Origin: an uncultured Clostridia bacterium
Lineage (GTDB): Bacteria; Bacillota; Clostridia; TANB77; CAG-508
Direction: 5' to 3'
DNA: 64,000 nt
Assembly: GCA_944392455.1 (NCBI GenBank)
Contig: CALXWP010000008.1
Span: 1 to 64,000 of the forward strand
Positions 9,284 to 17,553 of the stretch are shown here, piece by piece. A model generated the notes under the pieces. It was not told where the DNA came from, searched no databases, and saw only the letters and a list, made by a program, of their open reading frames with translations. Each line of letters starts with the position of its first letter. The first letter of the stretch is position 1. Position numbers and translations under genes: made by a program.

Positions 9284-9391
9284 CTCTTGGTATTTCCTCC
9301 TTATTTTCAAAATAATCTTTTCGTTAACTTTTTTTCTTTGCTAATCATATAATACTATTATAAAAATATCAATAGAAAAATATATAAAATT

Positions 9392-10279
9392 CTAATTATT
9401 CATTAGATAATAATTAACCCAATTAGAGTATAATTTATCTCCATTTTCCTTCCAGCTGAATACTGGTTTTTCATCTGGATTATTATCTAAATAATAATTT
9501 TCCGGAATTTCTATTTTCAATCCTTTAGATAGATCTCTTCTGTATTCTTTATCTAATGTATCTATTGCATATTCTAAATGACCTGTAACAAATAACTGAT
9601 TCTTATTCTTATTTTCTACTATAAATACTCCTGCTTTATCTGATTCAGATACCACCTCTAATTCTGGTATTTTTTCTATATCTTCTTTATATACAGTAGT
9701 ATGTCTAGAATGTGGAGCTTTAAAGCCATCGTTAAATCCAAATAGTATTTTTGAATTTTTATCATCTATTTTATGATTAAATATTCCAAACATTTTATTA
9801 TCAATTAGATGCTTATCAATTCCATAATGATAATAAAGTCCTGCTTGTGCTCCCCAGCAAATATGTAATGTAGATTTTGCATGTGTTTCTGACCATTTCA
9901 TTATTTTAGTTAATTCATTCCAGTAAATCACATCTTCAAATTTCATTTGTTCTACTGGTGCTCCTGTTATAATTAATCCATCAAAAATTTTATTCTTTAT
10001 TTCTTCAAATGTTGAATAAAATCTTTCCATATGTTCAGGAGCTGTTGTTTTGCTAATATATGATGTAACATTAACAAAAGTTATTTTTATGTTTTTCCCT
10101 GACGTAGATAATTTTCTTAATAATTGTAATTCTGTATCCTCTTTTAAAGGCATTAAATTTAATATTGCTACTTGTAAAATTCCGTTATTTTCTTTTCCTT
10201 CTAGTTCTTCTAGAATTTGTATTTTTTCCTTTCTTAAAATTTCATTTACAGGTAATCCTGCTTTTGTGTATATTGGCAT
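9392..10279 (-). CDS. metA: Homoserine O-acyltransferase MetA
   Basis: A 295-residue enzyme that acylates homoserine at the entry to methionine biosynthesis. The nucleophile Cys is in LHICWGAQAGLYYHYG, the catalytic His in FVTGHLEYA, and the family block LNLMPLKEDTELQLLRKLS is present near the N-terminus. Length matches the family. I choose the ATG at 10279 over the one four codons upstream because GGTGAT precedes it. Acetyl versus succinyl specificity cannot be settled by eye. A striking palindrome upstream (10299-10347) may control it; no SAM riboswitch is visible. Confidence 0.93.
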   Translation of the reverse strand: MPIYTKAGLPVNEILRKEKIQILEELEGKENNGILQVAILNLMPLKEDTELQLLRKLSTSGKNIKITFVNVTSYISKTTAPEHMERFYSTFEEIKNKIFDGLIITGAPVEQMKFEDVIYWNELTKIMKWSETHAKSTLHICWGAQAGLYYHYGIDKHLIDNKMFGIFNHKIDDKNSKILFGFNDGFKAPHSRHTTVYKEDIEKIPELEVVSESDKAGVFIVENKNKNQLFVTGHLEYAIDTLDKEYRRDLSKGLKIEIPENYYLDNNPDEKPVFSWKENGDKLYSNWVNYYLMNN

Positions 10280-10298
10280 TTTTATCACCATTTTTATA

Positions 10299-10347
10299 AT
10301 TGTACCAAAAGTATATAATTATATACTTTTACCTAAATATTGTACCA
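10299..10347. promoter_or_regulatory. Palindrome flanked by ATTGTACCA repeats upstream of metA
   Basis: A perfect 24-bp palindrome (10307-10330, arm AAAAGTATATAA) lies between two direct copies of ATTGTACCA at 10299-10307 and 10339-10347. It is 20 bases upstream of the metA start. A dimeric repressor operator is the simplest reading; it is not a terminator because no T-tract follows on either strand beyond the arms. Confidence 0.5.
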
Positions 10348-10496
10348 TTTGTCAAAAAATAAATCAAGGAAATTTAGTAAATATTTTTATCTTTTTTTCC
10401 TTGATATTCTAATATCTTCTAGATTTTTCATTTTATATTTTTTTATATAATTTATACCATATATTTTACTTATACTATATTATACTATAAAAGTAT

Positions 10497-10549
10497 AGCG
10501 AGCCAAACTTTTTACAGTCTAGCTCGCTAACTCTTGCTCAAATTTGAGC
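10497..10549. terminator. Tandem hairpins left of the toxin-antitoxin-like locus
   Basis: AGCGAGC / GCTCGCT arms (10497-10528) are followed by the perfect 14-bp palindrome GCTCAAATTTGAGC (10536-10549). They lie downstream of the 44-residue minus-strand ORF and may terminate it. Confidence 0.45.
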
Positions 10550-10578
10550 TTGCTTTTTCGTCAGGAGTTCCGTAGTGG

Positions 10579-10713
10579 TTAAAACAATATCCCTCCAATG
10601 AATCTTATCCTGGGAATATCATAAGATGGCATATCCTTTAACGTTTCTTCCAACTTTTTCATTCCTTCTACTGCATTTTTCAGTTCCAGGTCTGTTGGTT
10701 TATTATAAATCAT
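10579..10713 (-). CDS. 44-residue ORF or gene remnant
   Basis: An ATG-initiated frame on the minus strand encodes a 44-residue basic/helical peptide beginning MIYNKPTDLELKNAV and ending IRFIGGILF. No convincing ribosome site precedes it, so it may be the tail of a decayed gene. Its start lies within the promoter region of the divergent toxin-like transcript (10718-10723). It is more GC-rich than its surroundings, like the rest of 10500-10960. Function unknown. Confidence 0.4.
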   Translation of the reverse strand: MIYNKPTDLELKNAVEGMKKLEETLKDMPSYDIPRIRFIGGILF

Positions 10714-10730
10714 ATGCTATACTAACTGAC

Positions 10731-10799
10731 ATAGGAAATGATGATAAGCAGATGTGGTTTTGCCACCAATCTTTACGAATCTTCGTAGGAAGGGTGGTG
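10731..10799 (+). promoter_or_regulatory. Structured 5' leader of the toxin-like mRNA
   Basis: A likely -10 TATACT at 10718-10723 with TTGGTT 17 bases upstream places the transcript start near 10731. The leader can form GTGG-TTTTG-CCAC (about 10754-10767) and a long stem CCACC / GGTGG plus CTT / AAG plus TACGA / TCGTA. The second stem buries the Shine-Dalgarno AGGAAGGG (10787-10794). Translation should therefore be weak unless the leader opens, as in hok/fst-type toxins. Confidence 0.55.
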
Positions 10800-10919
10800 A
10801 TGTTTATGGTTAAAGTGATACTATTTTTTATAATATCCTTTATGTTATCTTTAACATTAAACGTTGCCTTACTAACAGTTCTTTATAAGAACTGGATTGA
10901 TAAGCAACTACATAAATAA
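10800..10919 (+). CDS. Putative type I toxin, single-helix hydrophobic peptide
   Basis: A 39-residue peptide: a short start, a hydrophobic membrane helix (FFIISFMLSLTLNVALL) and a charged tail containing NWIDKQLHK. This is the general design of membrane-acting type I toxins, and a Trp followed by a charged C-terminus resembles the Fst family, although Fst's helix proline is absent. The ATG at 10800 is five bases after the sequestered ribosome site. The stop runs directly into a symmetric terminator shared with an antisense transcript. Toxicity is inferred only. Confidence 0.55.
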   Translation: MFMVKVILFFIISFMLSLTLNVALLTVLYKNWIDKQLHK

Positions 10920-11006
10920 TAAAAACTCACATCTGTTCTTTGCAAGGTAGATGTGAGTTTTCTCAATATATCTGGCAAAACCACGTTTGTGGAATTGTCA
11001 TTTCCT
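10918..11006 (-). ncRNA. Putative antisense (antitoxin) RNA
   Basis: A near-consensus promoter on the minus strand (TTGACT at 11041-11036, 17-bp spacer, TATAAT at 11018-11013) fires toward the toxin gene. A start near 11006 and the terminator at 10922-10961 define an RNA of roughly 89 nt with no ORF. Its 3' part is fully complementary to the toxin mRNA tail (about 10918-10965). Its first bases (ATAGGAAATGA) match the first bases of the toxin mRNA. The layout recalls par/fst and txpA/RatA loci. Confidence 0.6.
10922..10961. terminator. Bidirectional terminator shared by toxin mRNA and antisense RNA
   Basis: Perfect 13-bp arms AAAACTCACATCT / AGATGTGAGTTTT around a 14-base loop, with A/T tracts on both sides so it can stop either strand. 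Confidence 0.85.
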
Positions 11007-11061
11007 ATATTTATTATACATAGATTATATGAAAAAGTCAAATAAAATTTTGTAAATCCTG

Positions 11062-11517
11062 TTATTTTCTAAAAAAATCTTTAATTAACTTCAAGATTTT
11101 CTTATACCACTTCATATTATTGATTTCTATTAAGGATAATTCTTGATTGTTTTCTGTATTATCTATAGAAAGACTCTTATAATGGTTGCTAAAAATATTA
11201 TCTGGATTATATTTTTCTTTCTTCTTTTCTTCTAATTTCATTCTATCATGATTCTGTTTTGCAATAATCTTATTTCTCTGCATTTCGGTTGCCCAATAAT
11301 CTCTAAATAAAAGTATTATAATTCCTTTTGTAATATTTGAAACATTTTGCTCTTCTAGTGTTTTGCTTGGATCATAATTAAATGTATACTCATTGTTTGC
11401 ATTTGTCTTAAACAATTCAATTTTAGTTTTTGGTATCTTATTATAATCTTCTATTGGAATATGTTTTAATATTTCTAATACTTCACTATATGCTACTGCA
11501 TATTTATTATCCACCAT
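11062..11517 (-). CDS. Hypothetical charged protein following the xylanase/PHP gene
   Basis: A 151-residue, Lys/Asn/Glu-rich protein without a signal peptide or membrane segment. The middle (LFRDYWATEMQRNKIIAKQNHDRMKLEEKKKEKYN) is likely a long helix. It starts five bases after the stop of the upstream fusion gene, so it is almost certainly translated from the same message. No family recognised. Function unknown. Confidence 0.75.
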   Translation of the reverse strand: MVDNKYAVAYSEVLEILKHIPIEDYNKIPKTKIELFKTNANNEYTFNYDPSKTLEEQNVSNITKGIIILLFRDYWATEMQRNKIIAKQNHDRMKLEEKKKEKYNPDNIFSNHYKSLSIDNTENNQELSLIEINNMKWYKKILKLIKDFFRK

Positions 11518-11521
11518 ATTA

Positions 11522-14147
11522 CTAATCCCCTATATCTTTTGAATTATTTTGTTCTTCCCTCTGTTCAGTAATTACTCTTTGTTGAGTTACTTGTGCTTGT
11601 TCTATATCATCTAATATTGTTAAGTCTGGTAAACCATCTATTGATTCTTTTACTAGTCCTTGTATAGATTTAGTTTTAATTTGCTTTCTAGTTAGTTTTT
11701 CTAATTCCTTATGTTCAGTTACTATGCGTAATTGTTCTAAAGTTTGTTCTCCTATAAGTGCTTTTGCTATTTCATAATCCTTTTCAGTTGATAGTTGTTC
11801 TGGGAAGTGTGCATCTTTTCCATAGATTACAAGTAAATCTTTTCCGTTTTTCTTTTGCAATACTTGTTTCTTCTGCAACTATCTTCCAAAACTCTGGAGA
11901 TGGATAAGGTATTCTTTTCTTCAATTCATCTAATGGTAAACCACTTTCAATTTTTGAAGCTATTTTACCAAAATTTATTTCTAATGGAATTTCTTTTTCA
12001 ATGGCTTTTCTACAAATTGCTCTTGTAATTTTTTCTTCCTTTGTTCCAAAACTATCTCTTGCTTGCATAAATAAATCTGGGTGTGCAATAACATCTGGTA
12101 ATCCCTTATCCATTGCAGATATAATTGACTCTGCATATAAATCTAATACTTCATCACTTATTTGTTTTCCACCATTTTCTCTTGCTATTCCATATTCTTT
12201 TCCATCACCATCAATTACAAAGTGCTGACCTAATACCATTTTATCTGCTTTTGATTTTAATTCTTGTAAATGTGCTAAATCTCTGTTTGAATATTCAAAT
12301 TCAAAACCAGATTCTATTTCTATTTGTCCTTTATATTTTTCTTGCAAATAATGAATAGATATCAAATACGATTGGGTTTCTGCAATATCCATTCTTGAAT
12401 TTGCTTTATGGTTCATACCATCTGGTAATGGAATATGGTCTGTAAATGCTAATTTTTTAATTCCACCTTTTATTGCATGCTCAATCCATTCTTCATCTCC
12501 TGTATCTTTTGCTCCATGTCCACACCTTTGGGTATGTGTATGAAAACAAAAGTCTTGTGTTGGGTTTTGATTTACTTCTTCTTTCTTGCTTTCTCTAATT
12601 CTTGATATATGTTCTTGTATTAACTGCATTTCTTCTAAAGTCATTTCAATTTCTTTATCCATATCTTTACCAGAAAAAGTAAAACTCGTTTTACTATCAT
12701 AACTCATACCTGTAATAGATGCTTGTTTCCCATCACAAAAATCTGGGCACAATTCATCAGTTATACTCCAAGATGTAATCCCTCTTACTTTTCCATTTCT
12801 TACAAATTCACTCATCATCTTCATCATATCATTCTGTAATTTTTGTTCATATTTTCTTATTGCACTTAATTCCTCTGGTGTTGCTACTGCATAATCAACA
12901 CCATCTAAACCTTTAGAAATATCTAATTCTGTTATATCTATTGGTAACCCAAATTGTTGTAATTCTTCAATAGATTTTCTTAACCCCTCAATATCATTTA
13001 TACTTGTATGACATTGAGTTCCAATGTGATCTATAATCTTACAATTATTTTGTCTTTCAAATTCTTGTATTTTTTCAATAACTTCAAATATTGTTTTTCT
13101 CTTTTCAGGATTTTCAAAATTCCAATCATTGTAACCAAAATCAACATCTGGCATTTTTTGTTTTAATGTTAATGCTATTCTACATAAATCTTCAACACTT
13201 AATTTTGACATCCAGTTATTTGTTCTCTCTGAAAAAGGCTCATTATAATCCACGAGCTCATTAAACATATCTACAACTGTATGGATTCCTTGTAATTCAT
13301 ATTCTTTAGCAACAGAAGCTATCGCTTTTCCGTAATTGATTAATGCTGTTTCATATTGTTCTTTAGTTCCACCTACTAATCTGTTTGGAAAATCTTTAAA
13401 AAATACAAGTGCATTAATATAGACCTCTTTAATTCCATTTATTTTTGCAAATTCATATCCCTGTGTTAGTGGTTTAAGATTATAATCTTGTGGCTCAGCC
13501 TGCGCTTCATTCTCTGTTCTCATAACACCTGCTACTGTTCCAAATTTTCCTTGTCCATCAAGTGTTAATCTATTAAATCTATTCTCTCCATTTTCTAAAC
13601 TGCCAACAACATATTCATATAATGCCTCTACTTTTTGGTATGTTTTATCTTTATCTATATCTATTTCTTCACTCTCTGGATCTATAGTTTGTCCATCTTT
13701 ATCTACTAGAAATGTTAAGATTCCATGTGTCTGATATGCAAAATATTTCTTTAAATCTAAAATTGTATCAATATAAGTACTATCTATTTCTTTTCCATCG
13801 AATAGTTTTTCTAAACTTTCTTTCGAGTCCCAATTTGCTCTTATTTGCATTGCATTTCCTAACAAAAATTTTTTAAATTCGTCTTTATTAGGCACACTAC
13901 TCGCTTTCTCATCTACAACTCTCTTAATCTTCTGTGTAGTACTTAATCCTTGTGAATTCATCTCTTTAGACATTCTATTAGATTGTAATATTCCATCTAA
14001 ATATTCATAAACTCTTTGCACTGCATCTTCACGACTTTGTGCTTGTTCTATTATATTAAATAAATCTATATTCTGACTATTTAATGTTATTCCTCTAACA
14101 TTACTTTTATCAGCTAAACTTCCAATTAGATCCATAAAATCCTCCAT
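11522..14147 (-). CDS. GH10 xylanase-like / PHP phosphoesterase fusion, needs +1 shift at CGG
   Basis: Read with one +1 shift this is 874 residues. The first ~490 residues resemble a glycoside hydrolase family 10 barrel: acid/base Glu in DMFNELVDYNE, nucleophile Glu in PIDITELDIS. There is no signal peptide, so it is probably cytoplasmic. Residues ~540-800 form a PHP metal-dependent phosphoesterase (FCFHTHTQRCGHG; FTDHIPLPD; GQHFV; IAHPDLF; final metal motif YGKDAHFPE). The zero frame reads AAA CGG AAA at 11849-11841 and soon stops. Skipping the C at 11846 gives EKGKDLLVIYGKDAHFPE, restoring the last PHP motif and a C-terminal tail of about 100 residues. Both parts and the shift are seen directly; the combined function is unknown. 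Confidence 0.8.
11844..11846 (-). other. CGG +1 recoding site in GH10-PHP gene
   Basis: Codon 768 is CGG in context AAA CGG A. Omitting its C gives a Gly codon (GGA) and restores the PHP C-terminus with its DAH metal motif. The zero frame stops 20 codons later. Confidence 0.8.
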
Positions 14148-14428
14148 CTTAGATGTATTATATCAATAGATCTAAATTTTCACAATGCTTTTAAATGTAT
14201 TTAATCAATATTATTATATAAATATATGGCTACTTTATTTTGTTCTGTTGTTTCCATTTCCATAAGTTTAGCCATTAGTCCTAACCCCCTATGAGTTATG
14301 ACGTACCATCATAACTCGGGGACTCTGCGAGGCAATAAATTTATTGGATTTCTGCAACAAAAAATATCATCCTAGAGAGGATGATATTTATATCCATCTG
14401 TTCAATTTAGTTCGAATAGAAACGTTAT
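14148..14428. other. Hairpin-rich intergenic region with a 24-codon ORF
   Basis: This gap holds a minus-strand 24-codon ORF (14275-14201, MAKLMEMETTEQNKVAIYLY...), a stem GAGTTATGA / TCATAACTC at 14293-14317 extended by CCCC / GGGG, the palindrome CAATAAATTTATTG at about 14334-14347, and a terminator-like hairpin at 14362-14389. Structure this dense suggests a small RNA or the relic of a mobile element end. I cannot identify it. Confidence 0.4.
14362..14389. terminator. Terminator hairpin downstream of tRNA-Leu
   Basis: AAATATCATCCT / AGGATGATATTT with a four-base loop, followed on the minus strand by a T-run. It is 40 bases past the tRNA-Leu CCA end. Confidence 0.75.
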
Positions 14429-14511
14429 TGGTACCGATGGTGGGACTCGAACCCACATGGTTTCCCGCCAGATTTTGAGTCTGGTGCGTCTGCCAGTTCC
14501 GCCACATCGGC
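14429..14511 (-). tRNA. tRNA-Leu (anticodon CAA)
   Basis: An 83-nt tRNA with the long variable arm typical of leucine tRNAs (GCGGGAAACCATGT). The acceptor GCCGATG pairs with CATCGGT, and the CCA end is encoded. The anticodon arm is CCAGA-CTCAAAA-TCTGG, giving anticodon CAA for codon TTG. It has its own terminator. No other tRNA is visible besides Glu at 800-874, so the window says nothing about how CGG is decoded. Confidence 0.93.
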
Positions 14512-14586
14512 ATATTTACTTGACTTTTATATAATAGCAAAAAAAAATTAAAATTTCAAGTATAATATTATAATTTTATAAAACAA

Positions 14587-14612
14587 AAAGTTAGCATTTT
14601 CATACTAACTTT
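14587..14612 (-). terminator. Terminator after ppaC
   Basis: AAAGTTAG / CTAACTTT arms 50 bases past the ppaC stop, followed by a T-rich run on the minus strand. Confidence 0.6.
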
Positions 14613-14662
14613 CTAATTTATTTATTAATAACTTTGATATCATTTTTATTTTCAATGTAAAA

Positions 14663-15589
14663 TTATTTTAAATTATCTAATATTGGTGGTAATATTTGTT
14701 TCTTTCTAGAAACAACATTTTCAAGCATTGCTGTGTTATTATCTACTGGTACACCAAATGCTTTTTCAACAACTCCAGCATCATTACCTAAAGATATAAT
14801 TTTGGAATTTGAATTAATTATATCTGTTGCAGCAAATACATAGAAGTCTAGATTTTCTTTCTTTATATCATCATTTATAGCTTGTTCAAAATATGCTTGG
14901 TTTTTAAATATAGAATCTAAATCTGCAGTATTTACTTGTGCTATTCTAAATTTTTTATTTGATTGTTCAAATAATTTTGAGTCTATATTTATAACTTGTT
15001 CTGGTGTAAATTCACTAATATCTGTTCCTGCTTTTAACATATCTACACCAAATTCATTAACATTTAATCCTGAAATTGCTTCAAGTTCTTTAACAACTTT
15101 TCTATCATCATCAGTTGTTGTTGGTGATTTTAATACTAATGTATCTGAAGCGATAGCACTAAGCATTAATGTTGCTGTATTTTTATCTATTTCTATACCA
15201 TTTTCTTTATACATTTTGAATAAAACAGTTTGAGTACATCCAACTGGCTCTGTTCTATAAAATAATTGATATGGAGCTACGAAATTCATTGTATGGTGGT
15301 CGACAACTTTTAAAATTTTTGCATTAGAAATATTGTTAACACATTGTGTTGCTTCATTGTGATCAACTAATATAACTTCTTGACCATCTTCAACATCATC
15401 AATTAATTCTGGTGCTTCTAATCCAAGATAGTTAAGAACATATTGTGTCTCTTTGTTAACATTACCTGTTCTAACAGCTTTTGCTTTTTCATTTCCTAAT
15501 TTTTTTTCTAAATTTTCCATTACCATAGCTGATGTAATTGAGTCAGTGTCTGGGTTTTTGTGTCCAAATATTAATACATTTTTATTCAT
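14663..15589 (-). CDS. ppaC: Manganese-dependent inorganic pyrophosphatase (family II)
   Basis: A 308-residue DHH-family pyrophosphatase that clears pyrophosphate produced in biosynthesis. GHKNPDTDS at the N-terminus and VDHHTMNF near residue 96 (DHH motif) are the Mn2+-binding signatures. The C-terminal DHHA2 domain ends with the substrate-binding SRKKQILPP. Length is typical. The ATG has a GGAGG site. It is monocistronic with a terminator. Confidence 0.96.
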   Translation of the reverse strand: MNKNVLIFGHKNPDTDSITSAMVMENLEKKLGNEKAKAVRTGNVNKETQYVLNYLGLEAPELIDDVEDGQEVILVDHNEATQCVNNISNAKILKVVDHHTMNFVAPYQLFYRTEPVGCTQTVLFKMYKENGIEIDKNTATLMLSAIASDTLVLKSPTTTDDDRKVVKELEAISGLNVNEFGVDMLKAGTDISEFTPEQVINIDSKLFEQSNKKFRIAQVNTADLDSIFKNQAYFEQAINDDIKKENLDFYVFAATDIINSNSKIISLGNDAGVVEKAFGVPVDNNTAMLENVVSRKKQILPPILDNLK

Positions 15590-15720
15590 AAAATAACCTC
15601 CATTATTTTCTTCTTTTTTATCTCCCGTCGACTTCTATATTATAACATATTTTGGAAAAATAGTCAATAATTATGTGTTTTTCATAAACAAGTATTATAA
15701 TAAATTATGTATATATAAAA

Positions 15721-15754
15721 CAAAGGCTACAGGATCAAGTACCTGCAGCCTTTG
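15721..15754 (-). terminator. Terminator of cassette gene 15775-16167
   Basis: CAAAGGCTACAGG / CCTGCAGCCTTTG hairpin, imperfect by one pair, followed by TTTT on the minus strand. Confidence 0.8.
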
Positions 15755-15774
15755 AGGACTTAGATAATATTCAA

Positions 15775-16167
15775 TTAGTCCTTAAACTCTAATGAGAACT
15801 CCCATGAGGGTGTTCCATATCTTCCCAAGCATCCCACAGTATCTATGCCTTCTTTGTGAGCCAACTCACAAGTTATGGCCATAATTTGTGGCAACCTTTC
15901 ACATCTGCTTGGTTCTAACAAAATGTCCACATTGGCAGGTAATCTTATTATTCTTCTAATACCTTTTACCTTGGTACAGACTTCAAATTTCAAAATTCCT
16001 TCATTAAATATAGCTTGTACCGTAAACTTCTCAATTAGAATAAGATCATACCCCGAAACATTTCTAAAACATTCACAAATATTGTTCCAGATATGCTTAG
16101 CTACCTCTTCATCTGATGCATTAATTGCATCATTCCGAGCTTTAGTAAGTTCTTGCCTAAGTGCCAT
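15775..16167 (-). CDS. Cassette protein, YIW family member A
   Basis: A 130-residue soluble protein of a three-member paralogous family in this window (with 48661-49089 and 49239-49640). Shared blocks are A..ASD..VA..IW near residues 14-28, F....GYDL near 36, LPxIM near 93 and a C-terminal W.F..EF. Function unknown. The gene is more GC-rich than its neighbours and stands alone with its own promoter, AAAGGAGG site and terminator. Among nine arginines it uses AGA or AGG eight times and CGG once, at residue 11. Reading CGG as a plain triplet keeps the paralog alignment intact, so no shift is wanted here. Confidence 0.8.
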   Translation of the reverse strand: MALRQELTKARNDAINASDEEVAKHIWNNICECFRNVSGYDLILIEKFTVQAIFNEGILKFEVCTKVKGIRRIIRLPANVDILLEPSRCERLPQIMAITCELAHKEGIDTVGCLGRYGTPSWEFSLEFKD

Positions 16168-16208
16168 ATTTGCCTCCTTTAGTTTAAAAAGTATTTTCGA
16201 ACTTTTAT

Positions 16209-16237
16209 ATTATATAATCTTCATACTGTTATGTCAA
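16209..16237 (-). promoter_or_regulatory. Consensus promoter of cassette A
   Basis: TTGACA (16237-16232), 17-bp spacer, TATAAT (16214-16209) on the minus strand. The -35 is followed by TAA, as in the promoters of the two paralogous cassettes. Confidence 0.85.
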
Positions 16238-16256
16238 TTAACTTTAATAAAATATA

Positions 16257-17528
16257 TTAGTATATTTTATTAATATACTTACTTTTTTTCTTTTCCTTTT
16301 TAATTCTTATTATAACTATAATTATAACTACTATACTTAATATTATCCCAACCCACATTATTATATTATTTTGTAACTCTTTTGTTTCATTTACTTCTTT
16401 TATATCTTGTTCATTCTTATCTATATATCCATCATCTGAACTACTTATTTTCTCTATTAAAGCATTTGATTCATTTATTATATTTTGTTCATTTTCCTTA
16501 TATGCTTTTTCTTCTTCTTCATTTCTTTTATATACATTTAGAATATAAGTTCTTTTCGTGATTTCATTTTCTGCTGTAACTAGAATTTCTATTGCATTTT
16601 CTCCATATTGTAAATTCTCATTATTTTTTATTTCTACATTTGCCTTCATATCTTCTGGTATTGCTAATATATTTAATTTTTCTTCAGTATTACTTATTTC
16701 TAGATCATACATAGTAATATTTTCATCATATTCAGGAGATATTTCATAATTTTCTACTGCTAAAGTTTCCAAATTGGTATTAGCTTTTTCCTTTTGATCT
16801 GTTTTAGTAACATTTATATTATATTTTTTAGTATTATCTCCTATGCTAACAGTAATAATAATTTTATTTATTCCATTTTTCAAATTATTATTACCATCAA
16901 TTTTAATATTTGCATTATCACTTTCTGATATTGCAGTAACATTTATTTTCTCAATATCTTCATCTACAACTATATAATATTCTGTAATATCAGGACTAAA
17001 ATTAGGAACAATTCCTTCTATATCTAATCTCATAATATCTAAATTCAAACTATTTGATTCATTATTTTTTGTCTGTTTTTGGCTATTTTCTTCAATAATT
17101 TTAATTTCAGCTGTAGCACTAGAGTCCATCTCTATTTCTTTTCCTTTTTCATCATACATTTCTGTTATTATTGTAAAAGAAGCAATTCCTGCATTTTTTG
17201 CTTTAAATTTCAAATTCAAAAAATTAGTTAATTCTGTATTATATCCATTTTCTGAGATCCAAGTATATATGATCCTATTATTAATAACATTTAAATTATC
17301 CAGTTTAGTTAAACATTCTAGCTTATCATTATCAAAATATATCCAAATAGTACAAGCTGCAGCTGAAACATCACCGTTTTCGATTGTTAAATCCAATTCT
17401 TCTCCAACATTTATCTCTTCCTTATTCATTTTTATATTTAAGATTGTTTTAGCATTTGATTCTATGTTTAAAATAGAAACTAATACCAATAAACTCAAGC
17501 AAATAATTGATAATACCTTTCTTTTCAC
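16257..17528 (-). CDS. Secreted cohesin-like protein with cadherin-like repeats and membrane anchor
   Basis: About 423 residues. A signal peptide (MKRKVLSIICLSLLVLVS) leads to a cohesin-like beta-sandwich (about 25-150) and two cadherin-like beta-sandwich repeats (around 175-240 and 255-330, each with ...YDLEIS/YYIVVD patterns). An acidic linker, a C-terminal membrane helix (IIMWVGIILSIVVIIIVII) and a basic tail follow. I choose the GTG at 17528 because AAGGAG lies six bases upstream; longer frames start at 17564. It follows the dockerin-bearing protein at 17554-19798 in the same operon, so a cohesin-dockerin pairing at the membrane is plausible. Confidence 0.7.
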   Translation of the reverse strand: MKRKVLSIICLSLLVLVSILNIESNAKTILNIKMNKEEINVGEELDLTIENGDVSAAACTIWIYFDNDKLECLTKLDNLNVINNRIIYTWISENGYNTELTNFLNLKFKAKNAGIASFTIITEMYDEKGKEIEMDSSATAEIKIIEENSQKQTKNNESNSLNLDIMRLDIEGIVPNFSPDITEYYIVVDEDIEKINVTAISESDNANIKIDGNNNLKNGINKIIITVSIGDNTKKYNINVTKTDQKEKANTNLETLAVENYEISPEYDENITMYDLEISNTEEKLNILAIPEDMKANVEIKNNENLQYGENAIEILVTAENEITKRTYILNVYKRNEEEEKAYKENEQNIINESNALIEKISSSDDGYIDKNEQDIKEVNETKELQNNIIMWVGIILSIVVIIIVIIRIKKEKKKSKYINKIY

Positions 17529-17553
17529 TACATTCTCCTTTTTCATAAAATTA

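Larger units (their letters stand above)
10729..11010. repeat. Inverted repeat marking the two transcript starts
   Basis: The + strand block at 10731-10767 (ATAGGAAATGA ... TGTGGTTTTGCCA) recurs inverted at 10973-11007 (ATAGGAAATGA ... CGTGGTTTTGCCA on the minus strand). Both arms begin at the predicted +1 of opposite transcripts, so the two RNAs share their 5' sequence and hairpin rather than being complementary there. Confidence 0.7.

Noticed and set aside
10260..10420. SAM riboswitch or T-box before metA
   Set aside because: No conserved core or anti-terminator could be traced; only the palindrome and direct repeats are seen.
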